Assembly: GCA_963924555.1 (NCBI GenBank) | Contig: OZ004596.1 | Span: 5,094,139-5,158,138, forward strand | From: Crambe crambe | Lineage: Eukaryota; Porifera; Demospongiae; Poecilosclerida; Crambeidae | DNA length: 64,000 nt | Reading direction: 5' to 3' | Shown: piece after piece, positions 1 to 10,800 of the stretch | How positions within the stretch are numbered: the stretch's first letter is position 1 | How the letters are laid out: the number at the start of each line of letters is the position of its first letter | Notes under the pieces: model-generated | What the model was told of the DNA's origin: nothing | Seen by the model: only the letters and a program-made list of their open reading frames with translations | The model's database searches: none | Translations under genes and position numbers: made by a program

Positions 1-420
1 ATGTTCGATGGCCTTGGCAAGATATCGGCCCTGTCGCTCAGCCACCTGAGCGGTACATGGGTAGGGCTGGTTGTGCACTTGAGCACAGTCCCCCAGGGCA
101 TAGATGCACTTGTGAGGGTCTCCCATTGGACATAAATAACCATCGACTAAAATCTGTAGTATCATCATTATACTTATAGTGAGGCCACACCTATAACCAC
201 ACCCACCTGTCCATGATTATTTTTATCCAGAGATAGAGATTTGGTGAACTCCCTACAGAACAAAACAGATATTTGATGATTTATGCTGACAGAGAGAGTC
301 ACTTTCTTAATTCCTTATTGGATAAAATCATAATCATAATAACTAAAATTCTATTTTATTATGGAAATTTTCCACTACACAATTCTGCCTCCTAGCATAA
401 CCAAGGGGTATAGCCCTAGC

Positions 421-451
<31 letters not shown>

Positions 452-1962
452 AAAAGCTCATATGCAGAGTTTCTCTGGCTGTACTTTAATAATGCCATAG
501 ACCCAGCCCACTTACATTATCCAAACAGGGTGGCCCACCCCTATACTGGAGGATACACTTATTATGGATACATACCTAGGGGCGAGGCCTGTTGACCAGA
601 CCACCATACCACAAGAGAGTCGAGACCCATCATCCAGTCTGACGTGGGTTCCAGTCACCTCTGTGACAGAGGCCTTGACTATCTCCATGGAGTGCCTCTT
701 CTTAATGATGTTTGCAGTGTAGGAGCGTAGCCTCTCATCAAAAGCCGACAGGATCTCATTGGCTTCCACCAGAGTTATCCGAACATCTTTTGTTTCATTA
801 GGGTATAATCTGTTGACATCCTGAAAGGAAATATCAGCCTCATGACTTGTACAGGATAGGAGGTCATGCATTTGGGTTGGAGAAACATATTTTTCCCTTC
901 TCATAAGGTAAGCTAGACTGAATGGGGAGAACCCTTGTAATTAAGTACGGACACTTCTCCACAGTCTGTTGACCGAGTGTGACTAAAAAATATGTCTAAT
1001 GTCAAGTCACACTAAGGACAGATCCATGTGTCACATACCTCATCACCATGGCACCATACCTGTTTCAGGAAGTCATAAAACTCTGCTCCAAATTCCACAC
1101 CCGTAGGACCACCACCCACTATGACAAAGTGGAGCAAACGTTTCCTCTCCTCTACGGATGTCCCCACCTGAGTGGCCAGCTCAAAGTTCCTCAGAAGCTG
1201 GTTACGAATGAGTCTAGCATCTGCTATTTCCTGCAGAGATGGGAAAAGAAATCATGTTCACATTCATTTTGCTGAGTCAGCACAGTACTGGTGCACCACA
1301 TCCACCATAGTCATTTCTACAAGTCTTTAGGTTAACAAGAGTGGCTACCCATCTTATCATTCATACCAACAAACCTTTAGGAAGAAGGCATGCTCTTTCA
1401 CACCTGATACATTGAAATCATTGGACACAGCCCCCACCCCAATCACCAGCTTGTCATACGACACATTGTACACCTTATCAGGATCAAGCACACTGGCACA
1501 CTTCACAACCTTATCTTCCACGTTCAACTCAACAGCATGTGAAAGGTGAAAGTGATGCTCATCGCGAAATCCAGCATTCCTCACAGGCTCAATGATACTG
1601 CGGAACTCAAGGGTCCCAACTGTGGTGCTGGCCAAGAGGGGGGTGAAAAGAAAATGGTTGCGAGGGCTTATTACAATGATGTTGAAGAGATTGCTCAGGC
1701 GTTTATTCTTCTTGATGTTTCTGAGGACACTGTAACTGCCCCAACCCGTTCCTAAAATGACTAGGTTTTTTCTGCCTCCAGTGGATGGAGGGGAGGAAGA
1801 GATGCTGGAGGAGGAGAAATCTCTAGACCTTAAAAAGGCACAATGACTCTGACCATGGCGATGAGTTGTGCTGGGATTTTGCAAGAGTGGCGTAGAACTT
1901 TTTCTCTGTATTGTAGAACGGACTGCTCTGTATAAATCTCTTCCAAATTGTCTTCTTCCCAT
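1..1962 (-). CDS. Type II (alternative) NADH:ubiquinone oxidoreductase, NDH-2, C-terminus outside window
   Basis: Single-polypeptide flavoprotein that oxidises NADH and reduces quinone at the mitochondrial inner membrane without pumping protons. Exons read by eye: 1375-1962, 1060-1230, 576-820, 207-252 and 1-153 (continuing off the left edge); all junction phases agree. The start at 1962 gives a Ser/Arg-rich leader that looks like a mitochondrial presequence. It is followed by the FAD dinucleotide fold (VILGTGWGSYS) and then the second, NADH-binding fold (VIVGGGPTGVEFGAEF) at the end of exon 2. Later motifs are VVWSTGLAPR and ALGDCAQ, typical of NDH-2. The 46 bp fourth exon restores frame between exons 3 and 5. 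The C-terminal membrane-anchoring part is not in the window. Vertebrates lack NDH-2; fungi, plants and some non-bilaterian animals keep it. Confidence 0.92.
420..455. repeat. C22 homopolymer followed by A14
   Basis: A run of about 22 cytosines is followed directly by about 14 adenines. It lies inside an intron of the NADH dehydrogenase gene, so the sense transcript carries U14-G22. The exact length may be unreliable because homopolymers are error-prone in sequencing. Confidence 0.9.
490..570. repeat. Dispersed repeat, copy 1 (partner at 30571-30665)
   Basis: The stretch shares long blocks with 30571-30665 in the same orientation, including GCCATAG-CCCAGCCCACTT, ATCCAAACAGGGTGGCCC and TATACTGG. 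One copy is in an intron of the NADH dehydrogenase gene, the other in an intron of TBL2. Probably a short interspersed or MITE-type family; no protein is encoded. Confidence 0.7.
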
Positions 1963-2144
1963 ATTACTATACTTTGAGGGAATTAAAGGGTCGTCAAAGT
2001 CAAAAAAAAAGATAGTAAAAAAAGTGGTGTGCGCGCGCGTACATAACGAGTTATTTGTAAATGATGATCCTTTACACAATCGATAACAAGACAAAGCTTT
2101 CTTATCTATATATACAAACAAAATTAATTAAGGTCTGCAGTTTG

Positions 2145-5100
2145 CTAATAAAAGAACAGAAGTAGTGCTGAGGATGCCACCAGTGCCAGTGAAGAAGCGA
2201 GGCAAACAGGCTCCAAATGAGCTCCTTTACTGGTGGTTGCTGAGGTGGGGGCATCAGTGGCCACCACCTGAGGAGCAGCTGAAGCAGCCATGGCATAGGA
2301 GAATGCCTGAGGGAGAGCAACTATGACCTCAGTCGTACGAGTTCCTGAAGTACTTGCATCCACCAAGCCTTCATTCACCAGCTGCTCCAACCTCTAAAAT
2401 TTTAAGCATACAGTGTAAGTAATGTAGAGAGTCCTACAGCATACTAGCTGTGTCCAATAATAACTTCTATACATCCACTAGCCCAAGACTGACTGTATTC
2501 ATCTCATTTCTTTATGACTTCTCTCAATTCCTTGTAGCTATGTCCTTGTCCACCCCCAACAAGTTACCTGGGCCTTTTCATAACAAATGTTTCCACTGTT
2601 ACGGTTCATCTTCTCGAAGACAAGTTGTAGGGAGCCTGTCTCAGTGAGAGTGACTTCTACAGTGCAGTGGGTGAAGACTTCTTCAAGTTCATCAACTTGC
2701 ATCATCTGCAGTGCAAAGAGGTCCACCACCTGGAGGTCAGGGTTCGTGTCGGAGGCATCAGCCAGTAGAGCCACATCCAAAACGATCTGGACAGCACCAC
2801 CTGTAACAAACAATAGATAACAATGCACTTCTCATAGTGCTCATAGTGGAATTGTAATGTGTATATACACCCCTATTAATAGTGATTCCGGAAGCTAGAC
2901 CTGCCCACATATAACTAGCTCTATTTCAGAGACAACAGTTGGCTATGTTCACAGTTATCGCCGTTGATTTTTAGTTCTATGGAAATTTATATGGGAAAAC
3001 AGCAAATCTCTGTAGCACCTATATACTTCACCTGTTCCTTGGGAAACTCACAACAACAGGTAGGCCTTGTTATAAGCTAGCTAGTGATACCTAAACATCA
3101 AGCACTTCTATAACCGTCAGGCAGCGCAGGCCAGGCAAAGTTTCAGGAAATGTATGGCTTCCGGAATCACTACTATTAATCACTGCTCTAATGTGGTAGG
3201 TATTGCCCCTAATCATGGCTCTAATGTTATATATTGCTGATGTGGAGGAGGGGAGAGTTTAGCATACATACCACAGATGGGACAACAGCCGTCATCAGGG
3301 AAGACCAGGGAGTCGCAATTCCCGGAGTTGAACACACACCTCTCTTCTGAGAGAACCAGCTGACAGATCTCGTCCAAGCTCAGTGTAGCGTTGGAGATGC
3401 ACTGCCCTGGGTAGTCCACCCTCACTGCTGCCTGGCTCCGTAAATCACATGCATGATCGTACGTGAGACCATCACTCCCACACACCTGCAAAATTGGAAA
3501 GCAAGCTTTATCCCTCCATGTCAAATATTCCTTTCTGTCCGGCCAAGATATGCAAAAACTAGGGCACGTCCCAATTCAGGACACTTATGGATTTTCAGGA
3601 CACTTTTTAGTGTCCCATTATGAATTTTCAGGACACTTCTGCATCCCATTCCATGGAGAGTTGCATGTATCAAACATGCTAGCATCATCATCACAGACAG
3701 ACCTGGTTAGTCTGGCATTCACAGGGACCAGCGTGGCGCACCCTAATGTTGACAGTATTGCTGGACTGGATCAAGTGGCAGAGGCTCTGGTAAGTGACAT
3801 TATCGGGACCACAGATTTCAGAGGAGGGTGTGGTGTCAGTATCATTGCCTATTACAGGACAGTTCAGTCTGTTGGGGTTCACTACGTAAACACAAACAAA
3901 CAAACAAAAAACAAATAAATGAGAAGAGAAATAAGTGAAGGAGTGAAGGAGTAAAATTATTAGACTCGCTCTTACTCATCCCTATGAATATTGCAGATGC
4001 GAAGTCCTCCCACTTACCGCAAGTTCTGAGGTGATGAGGGGCACAACCATGAGGTCCAATACAGGCCACTGTCCCTCTCTTATTAATGCACACCTCATCG
4101 TTCCGACATGGATGTTCCTCACATGCATCCTACGAGAGAAAAAAGCTAGGGAACATAAACAATGGGTATTTCATACATACCTGGCTTTGACAAGGTCCCT
4201 CCTGCAGGTTGACAGCCGGGATACCAGCACACTGGACAGCCGTACAGTGGGAAGGGTGGTTCCGCCCATCTGGACCACACACGGGACCTGGGGGTCTCCT
4301 CTTGCACATGTCGCATGGATTTTGTCTACCTACATTGGTCTAGTTAAGAGAGAGGAGCATAGAGCTAAAAACATTGATCCAGTGTGGCACACAACGCACC
4401 CCACAGCCACGCTTCTTCTTGGTACAGCGAAGGCGTCCATCCTTACAGCCACAAGTTTCACAACCCACAACCATGGTTTCATCATGACGGATCACTGCTT
4501 CTCCCTCGAGAGTGCAATTGGATGGGGTGGGACCCTCAACTCTTGTTGTACAGTTTCCAACAGCACTGCATATGAACAAGACTCTCATGACTCTTAAGGA
4601 CGAGCTACAATGGTCAAACTAAATTCCTTTTGCATACCTGCAAAATTCAGTTGCATTCCCATCTCTGCACTCACAAGTGCGGCAGTTGGCAGCATCAAAG
4701 TAGTTCTCTCCATGGAGGACATAGAAGAGCTTGGGGCGACCACGTCTGTGTCTTCCTGGACCATGTTCATGCACTCCAGCTACTTGGCAGTTTTCGTAAT
4801 CTGAGAAGAGTGGGAGCCAGATGAAAATGGAAGCTATATACCATTATACAACCTCCAAGTGTTGTCATTGTTGTTATTATTGCTGTTATTGTTGTTGTTG
4901 TTATTTACTGTTATTGTTTACTTTCCTCCTGTCGTGTTCTTAATCAGCTATACACACAATTACCTCTTCTGCATACAGGGACTGACTCTCCCGGCCTCAC
5001 TGTTACTTCTGTCCCGTTAACCACGGTCCCATTGGCTTCCACACACCGACACATCTGAGCCTCAATCACACGAACATTGCTAGTGTTTGTCATAGCAGCA

Positions 5101-7564
5101 GCTGTAGCAGCATCAGTGGCTGTAGCTACAGTACTGGTACTTTCTGGAACAACGGTGGTGCTAATTATAGTGGGGACCTCAGTGGGAGCGTCGGTGATTG
5201 TCTCTGTGATGTTAAAGTCGTGGCACTGGAGAGGGTTGAAGAGTCCCTTGCCATCGCAATCCAGGGAGGAGTCATTCATGCGGGCTATCACACACACTCC
5301 TGCAGATGGAAGAGAGAACGTGATGGTGAATATACCGAAATTTATGCATAATTTTTGTGGGGTAAAATTTTCGTCATAAAAATTTCCCCAACAAAAATTT
5401 CAAAAGTACATATCATAATAGAGCAGGCTTTATGTGGATTGCCAGTTCACTCATCATTCTACCAACAGCCTGGCCTTACCATCAGTGGCTTTCTCCTTGC
5501 AAGTATAGGTCTTGTAATCCACTTCCCGACACTCCAGTCCTGTCCGGCAAGGTACAGACGCTTCTTCCACCCGATCAAGTTTCATCCGCTGGTCAGCTCC
5601 CAAAGGTCCTGGTCTCCTTCTAGGGGGTGGGCGCATGCAACGCTGATCAACAACTAGATCTGAAGGAACAAGGAGGGAGCAAGTCATCATAAAGTAAAGT
5701 ATATCATTAGGGAACTTGTTCCCCATATAGCACCTCTGGAGAGGGAGTACATACCTGGGACACACTCTGTTTTGCCTCGAGGACCCACGGACCTGAGATT
5801 GGTGCCATCTGGACAGCCATTCCTATCAGTCACCACACAAGAAGTTCTATTCTGACCTACAGATGCAACAATAAGGCACCTCAATAACATACATAGCAAT
5901 GTGGGGGGTTGTTGCTAATTAACAGACAGCTTGAAGCAGCTGCACTTTAACAGCATCCCCATTGTACATTGAGAGTGCCAGTGAGAATTGCGTTGATGGA
6001 ACTCACAATATGTGCCAGTGGTACTATCAAATGGGGGTGTGGCATGGGTACATAACTTAGCCCCCCTAAGATGGCAGCACATGCCACCCAATTCTTTTAT
6101 AAGATACCATAACTTACTTGAAGCAGTGGTATTGCAGGTGGCATTGCACGTGGGGCACATGGACATTCTGGCCATTCCATGTCTGTGCATGTGCCTGTGT
6201 ACTCTGGGAGGATCTGTCACGCAGTCACAGGAACAGCTGTCGTCTTGCACTAGATCATTGATGGTGTCACATTTCATAGGTGATGGAGGAGGAGCTAGAA
6301 AAAGAAAAAGTCAATATGATAGCAGGTCATACTCTCTGTATGGTATGGCCACGACTTCGTAGAATCTTTAAGTTCAAGGAAGAGGAAAGGAAAGGTGTCG
6401 ATTGCAGGATTGAGCTGGCTAGCTACCGTGGACTGACTGACTAACTGACTGACCATTGCATTCACATTGCTGGCACTCGTTTTGATCCGATTGATAGCCA
6501 TCACGACAAATCTTCACACACACCCTTTCAGGACATTGGGACACTGCAGGACAAAAATGTTACATCACACACACACACACACCCTTTCAGGATAACAGCC
6601 ATCCTTTCAAGACATTGGGGACAAAGATTTATATACATACACCGTACCATTAGTGCTGTCTGTCCACTCCACTATGTCTTTTTATGCTCATTTGCCCCTT
6701 GAACTATTCAGCTCTTCATATAATTGTTAACTGCTGCTAATTGCCTTCAGCTTATAGTCTTCCAGAGGATCTGGATCATTGAGCTAATCTACACAATGAC
6801 TTGGCTGCATTAAGTATAAAGCTACTTATTTATAAATCTTTATTCTCTGGATAATTCTTTGCAGCCCTAGTTACATGTGTCTGCACACACACCTCCAGTG
6901 CAATTGATTGAAGCCCTCTCTCTCTCAGGGAAGGTCTGACTGTTGATTCTTTCTCCTGTCCTGGGGTCCACACAGAAGCACCTTGGCCCCATGCACTGCA
7001 CTGATGCAAATGAACTGTTGACACACTCAATGTGCTTGGAACGCCTCTTCTGCATCTCACAGTCAGTCATAAAGCCAGAGTCCACAGGGGGTGCTGCACA
7101 GTAAACAATCAGATTTTTAGTTTAGCTAGTTAAACTACAGCTAGAAAATCATGAAATCTACAGTCATGCTAGCTAGTTAAAATTAATAGCTGTATTATTG
7201 TAAGATGCAGATGAGGTAAATATAGCTATTGCAAGAAAGCCTTTTGGTTTCACTCAGCTAGCTGCTATACAGGAACTGCAAGGCTAAACCATTTCTCCCA
7301 CTCCTTTGGCTACATACGTGGATGTGGCCGAGGTCTCCCAGGTTGACGGGGGAATCTTTCACCAAGTTCCCCTTGAAAGGAGAGGGAGAAACACATAAAA
7401 CCTGCAATCCACAAAAAAAAAATAATAATAAAAAAAAATACAATTAAGTTAAGCTATGGCAGCTGCTCCAGCGTAATCAGTGTTGGATCTTCACAGATTA
7501 GCTAGCTAATGAACCAGAACTTACATAAAGAAGCAATAAAAAACAGCTCTCCTTGAAGAAACAT
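2145..7564 (-). CDS. RECK-like secreted, probably GPI-anchored multidomain protease-inhibitor protein
   Basis: About 14 exons. The start at 7564 gives a hydrophobic signal peptide (FFIASLCFMCFSLSF) split across two exons. Domains in order: thyroglobulin type-1 (exon near 6870-7088, QCMGPRCFCVD), antistasin (near 6455-6545, CPERVCVKICRDGYQ), Cys/His-rich segments (near 6000-6295 and 5780-5865), a second thyroglobulin-1 split by a Ser/Thr-rich insert (4975-5300), two VWC-like segments (4640-4800, 4385-4570), Kazal (near 4185-4310), a short follistatin/EGF-like segment (near 4010-4130), Kazal (near 3690-3880), Kazal (near 3265-3485), then GCCPIC. The tail at 2145-2810 resembles the RECK C-terminus in spacing and in the ICYEKAQRLEQLVNE region, and ends in a hydrophobic GPI-type signal. 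Known RECK restrains metalloproteinases and acts in Wnt7 signalling; this front half differs from vertebrate RECK. One gene model is inferred from continuity; not every splice phase was checked. Confidence 0.7.
2881..3172. mobile_element. Non-autonomous hAT-type MITE with 15 bp TIRs and 8 bp target duplication
   Basis: A 292 bp insert in an intron of the RECK-like gene. The ends are perfect 15 bp inverted repeats (AGTGATTCCGGAAGC at 2881-2895, its complement at 3157-3171). Both flanks carry the identical octamer CTATTAAT (2873-2880 and 3173-3180). An 8 bp target duplication is the hallmark of hAT transposition. No transposase is encoded inside, so it was mobilised in trans. The perfect ends suggest a recent insertion. 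Confidence 0.88.
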
Positions 7565-7841
7565 GTTAGTAATTCTGATAACAGTTGCTAGCTAAATTTG
7601 CAGCTGCAGGCTGCTCGTTTTATAATACAACCCCGTTCAGCTAGCCACTCCCACTAATGCAGGCATTACAATTATTGTACGAAATAAAAAATATTGCACA
7701 ACTTATAGACACACTTCTGACCTGGATGAGAAACCATAACTTATAAATAGATGAAACTTGAATTATAACTGTTATAGAAAATGAAGTACTGACTATAGAA
7801 TGCACTAGGTAAGGTATTAGATAAAGAATAATGTGCTGTGA

Positions 7842-10800
7842 TCAAAATGCTGAGAGAGCTATGAGAGCATCTAAAAAACGACTCCGCTCTTCCTTTCTGA
7901 TCTCAATCACTGGTGAGAGAAAAAATGCATCACCAATATTATCATGTGAGGATCATGTGATTTGTTACCTGAGCCATCAAAATAGTCAAAGGATGCATGT
8001 GCTTGTATTCTGTCGGCGGCATGATGAAAAGCTTGGGTAAACTCACTGGAGAAAAAAAGGTCATGAGTCGCCAAGTAAAGGAGTATCAAAAACTGAATCA
8101 AACGAGTAAGAGAATCAGAAACAGCTTCATATGCCCAGAATCTTAAAAAGAAGACACCTTACAATTGTGACCAGCGGGGAGGCTTTTCCCCTCAACTCCC
8201 CAGGATAAATTACACTGTCTTTATATTGAGGGCTTCTCACTTATATTATTGGAATGTCGGATAAAAAGCTTGGAGAATGGAGGATTAAGTAGTTACCTTC
8301 TTCTGGTGTCTTCATCCGAGCTTGAGTGTGGAGGAACACCTGCCACCATGCATATACCTAGTAAAAGGACAAATCAACTTCTAACAAGAGCTGATCGATC
8401 TTATGCCATTCAAATTGCACTCAACAACAGCGCGAGAACAAATCTACCTGCTCGCAGATTCACACTGACCATAAAAGTTGGATTGTCACATCACCAACCC
8501 TGTAAGAGTTGTGCATCACTTCTTGTGACACTAGTCAGCAATCCCGACCTTTTGTAATGAGGCAATTACAGGGAGATGGAAAACTCTTTTGCTACAATGT
8601 TGAGAATTCCGGGGAGTGTTAAAGTTTACTGTGAAAGGATGATGTAACAAAAGCAAAAAAAATTTTAAGGACCAGCAGGTCGGCAAGTTATTATGGGAAC
8701 ACCCCCCTACTAGGTAAGATACTGTGTGAATGAGATTGATGGTTCACCTTTGGCAACATCAAGAGGTGCTGAGAGTATAAAGGGTAAGTCTCGACTTTTT
8801 CTGTTCTAAATTATGATTAAGTTAAAAAGATCATATGTTGTGGTGTCACATGATTGCTATTGTCTCACTATCGTGATCCAAGAGTCCCTGAGAAATCGTG
8901 CCAGTTTGCACAAAGTGAGGGGTTTCGAGAAGATCTTCACATGAGGAGTTCCCTATAATTAAAGTTTAGTCTAAAATTAATCGCTGAGAGAAACCTACAC
9001 CGTCACCGTGGTAGTAGGCCTCAGGGGAGAAAAAGATATGAATATATCTTCACACTTGCATTCATTTGGACTTAAAATAGGACTTTTCTTGCATCATGGA
9101 TATGCACTATTCTCAATATGAGGCACAGGAATGCACAGAATGTGATATAATTTGTACAGATACAATGGACTAAGTACTCTTTTTTTCAAAACCATGGCAG
9201 CTGCTTTGCTGGGAGTATACAGCGAGGTGTCCACGATACATGGATTACAGACACAATGCAACAGATAATACGGTACCTCTTCCACATCGGCATACACAAA
9301 GGGTCCAGTGCACATCACTTGCTGGGTGTCAATAAAACTCCTCACTTGATCCACTATGGCTGCTTGCTGGGGGGGGGGGGGGGGGGGGGGAGGGGAGGAG
9401 GGAGAGAGAGAAAATGCTAAAATCCCAAATTCATGAATAGGACCCTTCAATGTGGGGACTTTCAAGTGTGTCAGCTTCAGGTGTGGATTAACGTGCATTA
9501 TAGTGTGCACCACCTGCTTAAATAAGGGTATCTCTCAATAGACTTAATTCTCGTGAATTACAGGGAGACCATAATATTGTGGAGTTCCCACTGCATGTGC
9601 ACATGGCTCTCTAGTAGTTATTCAAGCACACCTGTTCTTTTGCTAGGTCTATGCCTTCATAAACCTTGTGGAGATTTGTCCTGTGAAAAGAAGAGGCGAA
9701 GCAGTTGTGAATACAACAAGTTTGGGAAATGATATTGAGAGAGAGAGAGAGAGAGACAGACCTTGATAATGATTCCAGGGCTTCTAGAAATGCCTCTGAG
9801 TAAGATTTATCCACACTCTCCATCAGAGCTGTACTGCTGTATACCATGTCAGAGGCAGACAGCTGGTGTGTGTGTGAGTGGAGAGGAGGAGGAGGAGGGG
9901 GAGTGGAGGGGAGGAGGAGGAGGAAGGAAAGAGGAGGAGGGAAAAAGAAGGGGAGGGGAAGGAAGAGAAAGGGACTGTTGTACATCTGCCTCAAGCACCT
10001 ATGCACACTTACCTCTCCCCTGTAGCCGAATTTTGCCACAAAGGATCCGTAGGTCAAGTCATCCAGTTGGAACTTGGGTGCAGAGTCGTGGATCAGCTTC
10101 TTCAAGTTTTCTCTGTGCTGCATCTCCATGGAAGAGAACTTCTGCTTGCACTGGACCAGAGGGAGTCTGCAACACACAAGGGTGGGTCACAGTAAGAACA
10201 TCAAAGGGAAACAAAAACTACTCAGCTCCAGCAAAAGACAACTCTAACTCTATCCAATGCCATGCCAAGTATGTTCATGTAATGTCCATACAGCATGTGG
10301 CATTTGTTACTAGAATATTTTGCCATCGAAAATCAGATGGCTGCACCTTCCTCCACTAGCCTACAATCCACACACACATACCCCATGTCTGCTAGGAATT
10401 CCAGCAGCTTCTTATGACCTTTCATATACCAAATCTTGAATCTGTGCATACAAAAGTAGCAACAATCATTCAACATTTTTTTTTGAATGACACACAAGTT
10501 TTTGTCCTACCTGCATGCTGTGTACTCAGAACGACAAAGGCTTTCATAGAGTGACCAGTGTCGATAAAGAACCAGCCTAAGTCTGAAAACAGTTATTTGT
10601 TAAGGGAGGGAACAGATAATCATTCAAGATGGATGAAACAGCAAGTTTCTATGACTAGATTATGGGAGAGGTCACTAAACAATGGTAGTTAATAGGAATA
10701 CTGGCGAGGGTAACCTTATGTCCTGTGTCAGGTGGCTGGTATAAGCCATCATTTTGTGCACATGCAGATTGACATGACCTGGAACTACTACTGTACATGC

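Noticed and set aside
9000-9050. Possible small CDC45 exon reading AYYHGDG on the minus strand
   Set aside because: It lies between plausible splice signals, but the family has no matching segment and phases could not be confirmed.
9763-10359. Glu/Gly-rich plus-strand open frames near 9.8-10.3 kb
   Set aside because: Translation of a polypurine intron stretch plus the antisense of CDC45 exons.
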